The notes under the pieces: model-generated
The model's database searches: none
Told to the model about the DNA's origin: nothing
Seen by the model: the letters and a program-made list of their open reading frames with translations, nothing else
Shown here: piece by piece, positions 40,439 through 55,002 of the stretch
Layout of the letters: the number at the start of each line of letters is the position of its first letter
Position numbering within the stretch: position 1 is the first letter of the stretch
Position numbers and translations under genes: made by a program
From: Apteryx mantelli
Taxonomy: Eukaryota; Chordata; Aves; Apterygiformes; Apterygidae
Direction of reading: 5' to 3'
Assembly (NCBI RefSeq): GCF_036417845.1
Contig: NC_089983.1
Coordinates: 18,939,207-19,003,206, forward strand
Length of the DNA: 64,000 nucleotides

Positions 40439-43400
40439 ATCTCTCTGGTCTAGATTTCTTAGGTCTTCTCAGGGAAAGCAGTAAATATCAGATACTAAAA
40501 CTGCCAGTTGGTAGGTATCTTTTTAAAAAAATCCGTATCTTCTAAAGGTTTGTAATATGTATTTTAAAATTTCTCCATTATCTTATGACTTACACATCAG
40601 TCTTGAATTTCCCCAGGCACTGTTTCATTTTTCTAAAACTATCCTGAATAGTTCAAGCTCTTTTAAAATTTAACTAACAGCATCTAAACCCTGCACACTA
40701 TAACGTATGAGTTGTTTTTTGCATTAATGCCCTTTTGGTTTTCGTCATTATCTGGTAAAACAGGATTACAACAGAGGCCTCCGAAGTAGGGCCAATGCGT
40801 TCTGGGGTGTGGCAGCAGGCTTGTCTCCCTAGTAAATGTCATCGGCGGTCAGGGAAGTCCTTACCTCTTCAGAATGAATTTTTTTTTCCCCCGTTTAAAT
40901 TTATCATCATGATGCTGATAGTTATTGAGAAGAAGCAAGTCCAAATAATATCATTTTGTTGTAAATCATGATATGAAAGACCTCACTGATTAGGAAATGG
41001 AAGAAAGGAGAAAGAAGATTTCTAAGAACAACAGAACTACAGTAAAATTAGCAGATAAGAATAACATTTCCATTTGAAACTTCAGATGAAAAGCATGATG
41101 AAAGAATTCCCAATTTCTCTTCTTTGTTGGTATTTAGGAAAAGATGACTGTAACTTTTCTCTGTAAATATATATGTATTACAGCTTAATACAAACTTGCA
41201 TAACTGTGGAATCCATGTTCTCCCTCCTTTGCTGGCTGTCAAGGCTTATGTCACACTTTAGGCTAGGATTCTCGTATCTCAAGCTTTTTTTGGTTAAATT
41301 TTCTTATTTTCCACCTTCTACAACTTTTTCAATATTGGCAAATCATCTTCTGTTTGTCATTTAGAAGCCAAGTTCAGCTTAAGCAAGTTCTGCCCTGAAC
41401 CAAGGACAAAATTGAAGTACAGACCAGCAAGAGTTTGCAGTAAATTGATAACAAGGGAATACTGACTGGAACATTTTGAAGTGTAATTATCTTTGAGAAG
41501 CATCAAATGAGGGGAGAAAAAATTCTGGTTTTACTATTATTTTCACAGTGAGTTAAACACATGAGTTTTATTACTGTTACTTTTAAGACAACGTTTAATG
41601 AGTTACAACCCTTAGCTAGTATTAGTGCAAAAGAGGCTATTGATACAGTATATATTGTACAAGTATAGGAGTTCTGGGACAGAGAGCTAAAGACTGGGAA
41701 GAGAATCTCCATTCTGGTTAGGGCACACAGCTCAGCTTGGTGCCAGCTGTCCAGAGCTCAAAACGTGTTTGCAGTTTGTATATCAGAAAGGCAATGCTCA
41801 TTCCTGTCCTTTGGTCACAAACAGTTGTATTGCAGGGTGACAGCATTTGCAAAGCGTTGTTCCGGCTTTCCTTTTAGAGGGGCAACAGTCCTGAGCTCTG
41901 GTGTTGCACAAAGGCAGGTGATGATTCACTGCCTCCTGCTCACTTTCTGCTGGAACAGCAAACTGGATCAGATGGCATCAGACGAGCACCAGACAGGCAC
42001 AGCTCGGGGAGTCACTACAGATACAGCTTATTACTACGGCTTTATGAGTTGAGAAGAAAAAAAAATTTTTTGTACTTCATCTCTTGGGTCAGACATTTTT
42101 CCTTTAATGAAACAGAGAGAGAAAGTTTTTTTAAAGTTTTGCATATGAATGGTATCTAGAAATGTTAGGAAAGTCCCTAATACCTGGCATTTGTGGTGGG
42201 GGATTTTAAGTCATCCCATGGTCACAAGGTTTTTTGAAATGCCTTTTCTATGTAAATATGTTTTCCAGCCCTAAGAGAGGATTTTCAATTCTTGTTGATG
42301 TTTTTCAACAGCTTTTGTTTGAACTCTTTCTGTCACAGGACAATGATGAAAGGCAGCTATCAATCCTTAGGGGCTCTGTAAGGTGATGGGGTTTGTTTTT
42401 TTGGGTTTCATTGCAATTTCAATACTGGTTCCTCCAACCTGCCTTGATTTTTTCTCTTTCCCTCCTTAGGCTCAAGACTGAATCCTAAAAGAACCTCAGA
42501 GGCATAGCCCAAAGTGATAAAAGCAACAGTTTTGTCACTGCTGTTTGTAATCCCAAATTGCAGTCCCTGCCTTCAGACTGGTGCATCCAGAAGTTCCTTG
42601 TAAACACAAGGACCTACCAGGTTGCAGGATTGCATCTTTGTATTTAAAGCACTTTCTAGGAGCTTCCACTCTGTTACATACTGGTCAAATTCTGTTGGGC
42701 AGGGGTAAGCCCAGATTAAACACTTCTCAAACTTTGTAATTTCAGATAGCCTGTGGAGGTACCATCACATGGTATGGCCCTCATGTACAAGGCATCTCCA
42801 GACAAAAGCTGTACATGGAGGGTGATAACTCTGTTCTACCAGCAAAAAAAATAACAGCAACAATTAGAAAGCAACAGATATTAACACCTAAATTAATATG
42901 CACATCAGTGAATTTATACCAATCAGATTTTTCACCACAGCTTTTATCCCAAGGATTTTGAAAAGAAGACCAGTTTTCCTCTAATCACAGTGCAAACCGA
43001 TGAGATGGGTTAACAGTCTAACCTAGCGTAGCTGAAACAAGGCAGGCCTGTTCTGCCCTTTCCCGGACAAACACTCCCGACTTGTGCTAGTTCTTAACCA
43101 CCAACTCATCCTTTGCTGAGCAATTTTAGTCCAGTGAGGGGCAGAAAACCTATTTAGAAAAAAAGTGAGTAATTTTCATCTCAGTTAGCAGTCTGAATTG
43201 GCTTGTTAAAGAGTCAGATAGGCACCAGACCAGCATGAGACGGGCTGGCACTGCACAGCTAGGAGCAGGCCAGGGGAGGGCATGACCACCCTTTTCAGCA
43301 ATTAATTTGCTCCAGCTGTTCCTGCTGAAGCTGCTTTCCTCATGAAGCTCCGCTCCACTATTAATCTTTTGCAGGAAGATGATATGCTCCGTAAAGGAGA

Positions 43401-45387
43401 CTACTGATATATCCTGGCCCTGAAGTTCAGTGGTGCTGAAGGACGTATGCAGCAAGAACATAGTTACTAATCTTATAACCAAAAGCATCAGACCCTGGCA
43501 GGGAGAACTGAGTAATGGCAGAGCTTTGCTGTTCGCTAGCCACCATGCCGGCCAACACAGCTGAGTAGGGGGAAAATGCAGTTGTCATTTGAAGGAGAAA
43601 TCAGCAGCGTGCCATAATGTTGAGTCCCACTTCTGCTGCTCTGCACAGAGTTGGCAGGGAGGGAATTCTGTTTGAGAAGGTAGAATTTCATCTGAGATAC
43701 AGTGTTTCCTGGAGTGGTATTAGTCACCTCTGCTTTGTTCAGAGATACTCCTAATCACAGTTTAGCCTTTAACTCTCATTCCTTAGTGAAATTGATACAG
43801 ATGATTGCTGGAGTAAAGCATCATCCTAAACAGCTTTTAAAGAGATCTAAGAAGGCACAGCACTGGAACTAGTTTGGATGTGCACCGACTGCAGTGTGGG
43901 GCACATACCTTATTCATCCTTCTGAGAAAACTTCAGAAGCCCTAAAGAAGTCAGAAAGCTTAGTTTCATTGCTAACAATGCCATGACAAAGCTTCTCCAG
44001 AAAGGAGCTTCTCCTACATCACTGACCTAGCTGCAAGGAGTCCTATGTCTTTCACCTTAGTCTCTTTGTGGAAACAGAATATTACCAACAGCATGCTGTC
44101 TAACACTGAGCAGCAAGAACCTAGTCTATGTGATTAAAATTATCCTTTTTAATATAATATTCTTCTACCTTATAATTGAAATCAAAACATATACTGAACA
44201 AATATTTAAAATTACTTAGATTTCATGCAAAAGCACACTGGGAATTTTTTTTTTTAATCTATCTAGTAAAAATTACTAGGAATACAGGTATGCTGTCATA
44301 GTAAGAGATGAACGTAAATGGAGTGTGTTCACATTTCTGTGTGTTCGCACCCTTGGTTTCTAATAGAGCAACAGGTGTAAGATATCAAAGGAAAATACAG
44401 CATTGGTCTAAGTATGTATAAACTTAATCATGCCAGATTCAGAATAAGTAAAAATAAGTAAAGTTCTGAATAGTAATAAAATAAAATGAGAATAAAAACT
44501 AATCAGAAAGATAGGGAAAAAGAATAAATTCAAAAGAGAAAACTGTACAGGAAAAGAAGTGAACTGGATTAATTCTAATGAATGGCTGAAAAATAGGAGG
44601 ATATATGAACACCAGTGTCTGAATGAATGATGCATGAATACTAAATTAAAGGCATGAAAGATATTGAGAAACACCAAACAAGTAACATCAGCATGAAAGA
44701 TGCTGCATCAGAGTACTCAAGCTTTCCAGTTTGATAAAGACAGCCCAAACTAAAATTTGTTCAACCTGTGCCCATTTCTCTGTCATTCATCAACAGTTCT
44801 GCTCCTTATTCGTAGTGGTGTGAAAAAAAAGAAAATTTAGGTTCTCTGGCTTCAGATGAGACTTGCTTCTTCCTTCATCTTAGGCACATTATTTGTTGAA
44901 GGAGAAAAATTACTTCATAGACAAAATTTAATTCTTGTGCTTTATGCTGAGGAGGCTTTTCTGACTGCATCATTGCTATATATCAATAGGCTCACAGTTT
45001 TTTAGCAGAAGTGCTACATGCTAACAGTAACATCCTATTGAAAATGGAAAACATGATAAAATCGCACATAGAATAGGCTGACAGGAAAACCCTTTCAGAA
45101 CAGCTGTGTTAGCAATGGAACAATTTGATCTTCAAGTGATGTTCATCTCGAAGTTATATCTCTATAATCTCCATAGAACACTGTTAAGAAAATTTTAAAA
45201 CAATGGCACTAACTGATGCTGCGCTGCAAAGCTGAACCAGCACGAGCAAAGGTCGAGAACATTAGGGGAATCTTTTTCACCCACACAAAGCTGTAACTTG
45301 TAGACAGTGAAATCATGTTGTTTGTGATTTCCAGAGGGACGCCCTTTGTTCTTAATTCTTGACAGTGGTATTTACTTGTACTTGCAG

Positions 45388-45486
45388 GGGAAATATCATG
45401 GTAATCCCATGCATATAGCAGTGATCATCTCAAACTGTTTAAGAGAAGAAAGAAGAATATTAGCTGCAGCTAGCATGCCTGTACAG
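45388..45486 (+). CDS. STAT4: STAT4 exon 4, end of N-domain
   Basis: Residues 92-124, phase 0 on both sides, 99 bases. The acceptor CTTGCAG ends at 45387; the donor is GTAATG. It encodes GKYHGNPMHIAVIISNCL then REERRILAAASMPVQ, the last N-domain helix and the linker toward the coiled coil. As a phase 0-0 exon it could be skipped without a frameshift, but nothing shows that it is. Confidence 0.96.
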
Positions 45487-46324
45487 GTAATGAATTTCAT
45501 TTCATTAATCTGCTTCCTGTTTAATCTGCTCACATGCTTTTAGGACTGAATCCTCTCCTGTCATTATGAATCCCGCTAAAGTGATTTGTGTGCACTAGGG
45601 CTAGAAGGCCAAACTCATGTGTGTACTTCATTAATGGCTCTACTACTGCAAACACTGATATAAGTGACTTCTATGTCACAGTTTATCTTCAGAGACTTTA
45701 ATCTGTGGAAAGACTTTAGAGAAATTATTCTTTCAAAGCAGATGTGTATGTTTTAAATTATGCAATGCACTAATTATTCATATTAATTATGCAATGCAAA
45801 AGACATTCCATTCTATATGTTACAAAGGCATTGATAGTTTTTATGTTGTTTGAAGAAAGAAACTTTAAAAGTACATATAAAACCTATTTGGGGGAAATTG
45901 TTATATGGGTAAAATCCAGATAGATTTTTTTTTGAGTCAGCTGCATAAACAATAGTATTCTATTAATCTCCTGTGGCTGTAATACATATTCTTACATGAG
46001 TATTATGATACAGATCTTTTTTAGAAATCTCATATTTTATGTTTCAGTTTCTGTAATTTACTAGATGTTTAACATTTGCACATATCCATATCCTTTCACC
46101 TTCTTGATTTCAAAGTTAAAGAAGCATGTTTTTCAAGTCTGTGGAGCTACAGAGATTTAGCTATCTGATCTCCAGCCAGCTGAAGATCTGGTTCTAAATT
46201 CCATCTCTATGCTATAACTTGCAGTACAGTTACGTGTTTGAAATATTTTAAGTATAGAGGAAATAGCATTGCTGATTTTAAGCACCGTAACTCATCCACT
46301 TATTATTTGTTCAATGTGTTCCAG
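45487..46324 (+). other. STAT4: STAT4 intron 4
   Basis: An 838-base GT-AG intron, AT-rich. Direct repetition of ATTATGCAATGCA (about 45,757 and 45,785) is the only local structure noticed. Confidence 0.9.
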
Positions 46325-46417
46325 GGGCCACTGGAAAAGTCTTTGCAGAATTCTGTGGTTTCAGAAAGACAAAGAAATGTAGAACACAAAGTGTCAGCCA
46401 TTAAAAACAGTGCTCAG
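46325..46417 (+). CDS. STAT4: STAT4 exon 5, start of coiled-coil domain
   Basis: Residues 125-155, 93 bases, phase 0-0. The acceptor GTTCCAG ends at 46324; the donor is GTATTT. It encodes GPLEKSLQNSVVSERQRN and VEHKVSAIKNSAQ. The SERQRNVEHKV stretch is the first long helix of the STAT coiled-coil domain, which binds partner proteins and supports receptor recruitment and nuclear import. Confidence 0.96.
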
Positions 46418-48875
46418 GTATTTTGTTGTCCTGTTTTTTGTTTACACAGCCATGATTTTCATACAGACATCCTTTAACTATCTTTAAGCCAGATAGCACA
46501 AATACTTGCACTAATGTGCCACTCCAGCCATTTCATTATTCTAAAGAATCTCAGCACAGGCCAACTACTCAGGACATACCTGGAATCTCAGGCAGATTTT
46601 CACAGCTTCTCTGGATTCAGTGCAAAATCTAGATAATTTAAAGCTATCACGCTCATTCTTATGCGAGTTGCAGTCAGAGCACTGCGTGCAGTAAGAACAG
46701 ATCTACTGTCTCTAAAAAGATGTGAGGTTCAGTAAATGTATTTCTGCAACTTCATCCCATTTATTTGGGTCAGAAGTAGGCAACATTCCTGACCTCTGAG
46801 TCACATACCAAGATTTTTGTAAGGTTGAAGGCTACATGACATAATTACATGTTTTGGAGACCTGAAGGAAGAAGAACATTGGGAGTTGATGGTTACAATT
46901 CTCCAGGAATTGTCCGTAGCATTGTAGGGTAAAACTGGACTGAGCCAACCACATAACTATATCCCGTAGAGACTTGGAAATTTCAATCACAGAATATATG
47001 CGAGTTCATTTCAAGCCAGGGTAAGGATTCAAATTACCTACAGCCTTTTTGCCATTACTGCCCCACTTTCAGCAATGTGGCAGTCTCAGTGTGGAAGTTG
47101 TATTTGAATTATTTGTATATGCCATTCAAGAACAATAGTGTTGGTATACTGGAAAGAGGTCCCAGGAGCTTTCTCTCATAAGTGTCTCCTTGAATGGGGA
47201 AGTAGGGCAGAGAAATGAAACCCCTAAAAGGATAAAGCTAGCTTTAGAAGAATGTGGTACTAGATCTCTATCGATATAGAGTATAAGAGTTGCAGAGCAA
47301 AAGCAGCCAAAGCTGAAGCCCAATAGCCTACCACGTTGCTCTTTCAGCCGTGTGTCTAGCAAGCATTAACTCCTTTCAGCAAATTTTCATATAAAACCTG
47401 TTCATGGTCCTCTCTATGGGGAAGTGCAGCCATCCCTGAAGAACCAGTGAAAATGAGAATAATTTCTAGATAGAAGGGTTTTTAGTAGGTAGTTAAGTTG
47501 AACACAGAAATCAGCCAGTTCCTTGTATATGCAGTTTCATACCTTACACATGTAATTCCAAAGTTTAGTTTCCAAAATGAAAAGGAAAACAAATCATTAA
47601 CTCTGTGTGTCCTACTTTAGCAAATGAGTTTTTATACTTTTCCCAAGCACTTAGTTTGCATATCTCAGGGAACTAAAAAGGATTGTTAAGGACATCCTAA
47701 AAAGGATGTTGGCAGAATCAAGGCTTCCTATTAAGGACACAGAAACAGGCTCCAGAAGTAAGCCAGAAGATTTTCTACTTTATTTTCCTTCGTTTGATAC
47801 ATCTTTTTTAAGTATCTTTGTAAATTATATAATTGCTAGAAAATACCTTCTAGACTTTTTGTAGTAAGCATGAAAACAAAACCTTGCAAAAAGCCAAAGC
47901 AGTAAAAGAGTTTTGTTTCTTTACCCAAGTTCTTAAGGATTTATCTAAAAATAAAGCCTCTGAACTATGTTGCTGTCTCTGGCTCCACCCTTCTGGTTTT
48001 TTTAGACCCCATTCCATTTCCCATTGAAGTCAATGCAAAGTTATCCATTAGCTTAAATTGTGAAGGATCAGACGTTTCAGGGAATGTAATCCTATTTTAA
48101 GATTGTCTTCTACAAGTGGAATAGGGAGCTTTTGAGATAAAATACTGATCTCAAGAAAGCTCTCAGATCTTCAAATTTTAATGTATAGCAAACAAATGTT
48201 CAGAAGAATAAATGAAAATCTGAAGCTCTCAAGAAAGAGATGCTACTTTGTGACACTGTCTCCATGGATAGGTGCTGCTGTTTACAGAGTTAGAGGAATT
48301 ACTTTTCCAAAATTACTGCTTGACTTAGGCTTTTAAAAAAATCTTTTGTATATCTTTAAGAATGGCTGCATATAATTCTTGATTTTCACTTTTCAGAGAA
48401 CATTAATCCACCATGTCAGCCATGGTATTATTTAAGATGTTAACAGAAAGTGGGAAAATCTTTGCCCTGCTTTAAAGTTGCAAGCAGAGTGTTACATTAT
48501 TGGCATAATAATTTAAATTTAACTCAGGCTAAATGCAATAATTTCTACCTTGCACTTAATCACTGAACTAATAAATAAGGAGGGGGTCGGTTGTATCAAC
48601 TAAAATTTCACTGTGGGAGAGAGAATAACAGTTGACTTTCTGAACAAGTGAAATAAATCTGTCTAGTTATGTGTAATACAACATTCATAATTCTATCATC
48701 TTTTTTTCTAAAGATTAGATGATAGTAAATAAGAGTTTCTAGAACTGCTTAGGAACTTTCAGATGGTAGGAAAGGAAAATACTACATTATGCATTTATCC
48801 ATTATAAAACAAATTTCTTTTCATGTCACTATAATTACCCAAATAACTTCTTTCTTTTTATTTTCCCTGGGAAAG
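46418..48875 (+). other. STAT4: STAT4 intron 5
   Basis: A 2.5-kb GT-AG intron, AT-rich, with short open frames only and no recognised repeat family. The acceptor ends CCTGGGAAAG, with a long pyrimidine tract (CTTCTTTCTTTTTATTTTCC) just upstream. Confidence 0.88.
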
Positions 48876-48954
48876 ATGACAGACCAAGATGTCAAATACT
48901 TGGAAGACTTGCAAGAGGAATTTGACTTCAGGTATAAAACAATACAAAGCTTAG
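48876..48954 (+). CDS. STAT4: STAT4 exon 6, coiled-coil domain
   Basis: Residues 156-182, 79 bases, entering in phase 0 and ending in phase 1 (G of Glu182) before GTAAGA. It encodes MTDQDVKYLEDLQEEFDF then RYKTIQSL. YLEDLQ-EFD is a conserved STAT helix motif (human STAT1 has SLEDLQDEYDF). The in-frame Met at its start is internal, not a start codon. Confidence 0.95.
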
Positions 48955-50577
48955 GTAAGATTTTTTGTAATAATTTTTAGATTATCTAGGAAAAGGCTGA
49001 TTTTGGGGCTAGATTCCAGCCTCAGTTGTTTTTCATGTATTACCCAGCTAATATGTGTAAGCTCAAAAACAGATTCTTAGGAAATTTATATGAAATTGTA
49101 GTCTGTGACATAATGACTCTTTTGGGTTAGGAAGGTAAATATGATCTCATCGATCAAGTACAGTTATTTTCTATAAATAAGCTGCATAACAACATAGAAA
49201 TAAGTAATTTTCTTAATTTAAAGAACATATTCTTCAATTTCATGTTTGACATGGCCCTTCCTTGGTGGGATGTGGAAGAGTCTCTTACTCCCATAATGGA
49301 GTTGCGCGAAACTAATTTTTAGCCTCTAACGGCTTTCTGTTCTTTTTTGACTACAGTGGTGATAACGAGCTGGTAAATATTCTGAATGCATGTTTTACCA
49401 GCCTGTGATGGTTCTGAGATCTGCACACTGCAGCAGTCCTTGCATGATCTCTTTCAGAAAGGAAACTGAGGTCCACCTGTGTCTGCACACATATCTTCAC
49501 ATTACCTCCCTTTTGAACATGGAGAGATATTTGGGGCTTGAAATGTCCAAGTTCTTAAACATGCCAGTCTTATACATTTAAGGCGGGACATGGCCAAGCA
49601 ATCAGAAGAGATCAAATCACCATAGCTTGAGTTGCTGGTCATCAGCTCAGCCATCATTGTTGACCATGCGGATGATTGAAACCTGCCCCACTTGTGAAAT
49701 AAAACATGTTTGCTTGAATGACTTTCAGAGCTGAAAATCTGACTGTGTCAACAAATGCTATACACTAGCCCAGCCAGCTTGAAGTGCCTTCAAATGTGTG
49801 TGTGAGCAATTGCTGTGGCTGAGTTGACAATCAGTTACTTGTCTCTTTTGAAACATATACTCTGATGCAATGGGAAGACACCGATCCAGAGCTCAGCAGA
49901 CACAGTTGGCACCAAGTTCTTTTTTGAAGGTAGCATGAAAGATGTAAGAAGAGCAAAATGGGAGGGAGTGGGGGAACAGTCTGCATGTGAAAAAAAGTGG
50001 GGCAAACTTGGAACTAATGCATGATCCAAAGAAGGAAAAAAGTTGCAGAGAGGGGCAATACCAAGTGATGAGTACTCACAGCTGCTGAAATCCCCATAGT
50101 AATGAACGCTTCATCTCCATTTCAAATGCCTGACCTTCATTCCCTCAACCAGACATGTAATTCACATTGAGTCCGAAGAGCTTTAGTCTAACTGCTGACA
50201 CCGTGAGCGCACTTCAGTACTGCACAGCAGATCAATCATTGATCTAAGCCAGACTTATATAATGCATGAGTATGCACATGAATAAGAAATTTATAGATTT
50301 TTATGTATCTTTTCTACCTTTTCCTGTCCTGTATGCACATATACATATAAAGAGTGAGGTCATAAATCCATATTTTAAATTTGTATTAAAGTTAGTCTAT
50401 TCGAATGAAATACACTATTACATAATTTACTGATGTCTACAGTTAATTTTTTCACCGCTTCACACTGCAGTCTGGTTATGGTTTTTCCCCCTCCCCCTAC
50501 TATAAACACACAGACACACACCCACGCACACATTAACACTGAATTTACTAGGTGATTTTTTTTTCATCCGCCTGCAG
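48955..50577 (+). other. STAT4: STAT4 intron 6
   Basis: A 1.6-kb GT-AG intron. Near its 3' end is a CA-rich tract (about 50,507-50,531) followed by a T-rich tract before the acceptor CCGCCTGCAG. Confidence 0.9.
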
Positions 50578-50663
50578 AGCAGAGTGACAAAAACAGCGCC
50601 CTCATTAAACAGGAAATGTTGACGTTGCAGGCTATGCTCAATACTTTAGACTACAAGAGAAAG
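50578..50663 (+). CDS. STAT4: STAT4 exon 7, coiled-coil domain
   Basis: Residues 182-210, 86 bases, entering in phase 1 (AG completes Glu182) and ending in phase 0 after AAG, donor GTTAGT. It encodes EQSDKNSALIKQEMLTLQ and AMLNTLDYKRK. This is one of the less conserved STAT4 segments; compared with human as recalled, ALIKQEMLTLQAM replaces AMVNQEVLTLQEM. Confidence 0.95.
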
Positions 50664-51555
50664 GTTAGTGACATGTTTTGTCATTTGTGGTTCGTTTGCT
50701 TTCTCCTCTTATTCCCACACTGAATAATCTAATGTGTATGTGTGCCTTTTTAAATCCTCTTCTCAAAAGAGCAGACAAATAGAGTATGAGTTTGAAATAC
50801 ACAAAAGGTTTTGTGGGGGTGTTTTTTTAACTAGCAGTTAGGAAATTGGCAATTAAGGAACAGCCCAATCAGGGACATCATTCTGTACGCACTAGAAGGA
50901 AGGTGAGGGCATCGCTACACATGGCTTATGTACTGTGCTGGATGGATAACTTAATTGGAAATCTATACCTTTTAAAGTAAAGAAAAAGTATTCAAAGTAA
51001 ATGTAATTAATAATTGCAAAAAAAAAAAACCCAAAACAGTACCTTGCTCTGTTCAGCGGCACAGAGAATATGACATGAATATGATCAGTATTCCCTTGAG
51101 CAGTTCCTTGCTTGTACAGAAATCAATGGATTTAGGTAATTTGTTTGACTCCATGTGGTTCTTGCTGTTAAAAGCAAGCAAGCTAACAAAAAATATCCAA
51201 AACTGTACATTGGCTACCAGACAAAATAAAAGGAGGACTTTGTTGACCTTGACAGTGCTTGTAAATGTCAACATCCTGGAGGTGGTGTGCCTGCAATGAA
51301 GACAACAATCTCTGTGCACCTCCCACCCCTAAAAAGAAGTTTTACTGAAGAAGATTTCATCAATATTCAGGGTTAATTTTAAGTACAACAGGTGATGAAT
51401 ACAATCACCTCTGAGTTAAAAAGAAGCTAACATGGTAGAGGCTAAATGGGGTTACTTTCAAAATAATTTTAAAATGTAATCAGCGCTCTATGATAACTGC
51501 TGAATTTTGTGGGTGTTCCCTGTGGTCAGTTTGTGACAACTTTCCTATTTTACAG
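50664..51555 (+). other. STAT4: STAT4 intron 7
   Basis: An 892-base GT-AG intron with a poly-A run at about 51,019-51,030. Nothing else recognised. Confidence 0.9.
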
Positions 51556-51707
51556 GAAGTACTCAGTAAAATAGGACGTGTAATTCATGAAATTGATGTC
51601 TTGATGAACAACATGCTGACTGAAGAGTTGCTAGACTGGAAAAGACGCCAGCAGATTGCCTGCATTGGAGGTCCTCTCCATGGTGGGCTTGACCAGCTCC
51701 AGAACTG
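51556..51707 (+). CDS. STAT4: STAT4 exon 8, coiled-coil with WKRRQQ signature
   Basis: Residues 211-261, 152 bases, entering in phase 0 and ending in phase 2 (TG of Cys261) before GTAAAT. It contains WKRRQQIACIGGP at 238-250, the best-known conserved signature of STAT coiled-coil domains, then LHGGLDQLQN. If the donor were read through, the split codon would become Trp followed by a stop; the correct join to exon 9 gives Cys as in human STAT4. Confidence 0.97.
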
Positions 51708-52914
51708 GTAAATTTACATTTAGCTTATGTTTCCACTGAAAACCACAGGAAGTCTGTTGCTTGACAGTAAGCATGAAATCATGATCCCTTTAGATCAGTT
51801 GGCTTGCTACCTTGCAACGGCAGCAAATTCATTAGCAGCTAAGCAAATAAATAACTAAAATACAGTTGGTTTTGATAGACAACCTTTGCTATTGGAATGA
51901 ATAATATCACAATGAACTGCTGAGACTGAGCCATTGCAGTTGGTTGTTTGTTTTTTTGGTTTGATGACTGTTCCAGGTACACGATACACATCTTGTAGGG
52001 AGTTTTGCCTGAGTAAGAACTGTGCTGACTGAGTTTGTCACTAAGGATAGTGGGAGTTTTGTCTAGGTAGGAGCTGGGTAGACACTTCATGCTTTGACTC
52101 AGTAGGTACATCACTCCTCCAGACTTAAAACTAAGCAGGAATTAAATGGCAAAAGCACTCTGTGTGGTGGTAATAGAACAGGACTCTAAAGAAGCTGATT
52201 ACAACTAAAACCAAATAGCATTATGTTTAAAAAGATAATGCAGCCAGAGAATGTAACTGTCATGTTCATTTCTCTCCTAAGAAGAAAAAGAAAGGAAAAC
52301 AACCACGAACTTTAATTTTTTTTATATGTATATAAAAAGTTAACTTTTTGCTTTTTCCCTTTGTATTTTTTTCAGTGAAGTATTTTTATTTTATTGAAGA
52401 TGTTTAAAAATAGCTTAAAACTATGATTTTATATATACACATCCTATTAAACTGTTATCAAGTGCATTTGGATTTGATTTTCATTGTCATAGTTTTTACA
52501 TTTCTGAAAAATATTCTTCCTTGGACTTGATAACTTGTTCTTTTTATATAAACATTCTCCTTTTAAAGAGCACATTTTGCAAAACTACTAAGCTATAGGA
52601 GAGAAATAAAATTGGCACAAGTGCCCTGCATGCAAATCATGACCACATATGTAGTTCTTCTAAATCTCATCACAGACAATGTTGCATTGCTGTCAATGAA
52701 GCCTTTTGAGAAAGTATTTATCTTTGAAAATAAAGCAGGAGAATTTGCCTAATATATTTATATGTTCATGTCAAAAGATGATGAATGGACTTTAGTTTGT
52801 ATAAAGCTAAAAAGCACCAATTAGTACCGATTCTGATTTCTCTAAGCAAGAAGTTTAGTATCCATTATGTAGTTTACATGAAAGAATGCAAACTAATCTT
52901 TTGTCCTGCTGTAG
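51708..52914 (+). other. STAT4: STAT4 intron 8
   Basis: A 1.2-kb GT-AG intron, very AT-rich in its second half. The acceptor is CTGCTGTAG. No other element recognised. Confidence 0.9.
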
Positions 52915-53073
52915 TTTTACACTGTTGGCAGAGAGTCTTTTTCAAGTTAGAAGGCAGCTGGAAAAACTGGATGAACTGTTGACCAGACTGACTTATGATG
53001 GGGATCCTATCCCAGTGCAAAGACCTCAGCTGCTGGAAAAAGTCAATTTTCTGCTCTACAATCTTTTCCGAAA
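52915..53073 (+). CDS. STAT4: STAT4 exon 9, end of coiled-coil domain
   Basis: Residues 261-314, 159 bases, phase 2 at both ends (T completes Cys261; AA begins Asn314), donor GTACGT. It encodes FTLLAESLFQVRRQLEKL, then a variable turn with TYDGDPIPVQRP, then the helix LLEKVNFLLYNLFR that leads into the DNA-binding domain. Several differences from human STAT4 fall in the turn region (about 280-300), which varies among STATs. Confidence 0.96.
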
Positions 53074-54942
<1,869 letters not shown>

Positions 54943-55002
54943 GCTGCTAATTAAGTTGCCAGAGCTGAACTACCAGATCAGAGTGAAAGCAACTATTGAC
55001 AA
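54943..55002 (+). CDS. STAT4: STAT4 exon 11, DNA-binding domain
   Basis: Residues 345-365, 60 bases, phase 2 at both ends (G completes Arg345; AA begins Lys365), donor GTAAGA. It encodes LLIKLPELNYQIRVKATID, the strand pair equivalent to LLVKLQELNYNLKVKVLFD in STAT1. Too short to stand out as an open frame; found by protein similarity and phase. Confidence 0.95.

Larger units (their letters stand above)
31697..45387 (+). other. STAT4: STAT4 intron 3 (13.7 kb)
   Basis: The longest intron seen, separating two N-domain exons. It is mostly AT-rich and unrecognised. It contains a CA-rich tract at about 34,844-34,890, a T/G tract near 33,885-33,920, a GC-richer patch with inverted E2F-like words at 36,101-36,183, and an AG-rich tract at 40,399-40,438. 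Open frames inside are short and unsupported. In mammals STAT4 introns carry enhancers and autoimmune risk variants; whether the same holds here cannot be read from the sequence. Confidence 0.9.

Noticed and set aside
48876-48878. ATG at the start of exon 6 as an alternative start codon
   Set aside because: It is an in-frame internal Met at an exon boundary, aligned with the Met of human STAT4; no promoter feature precedes it.
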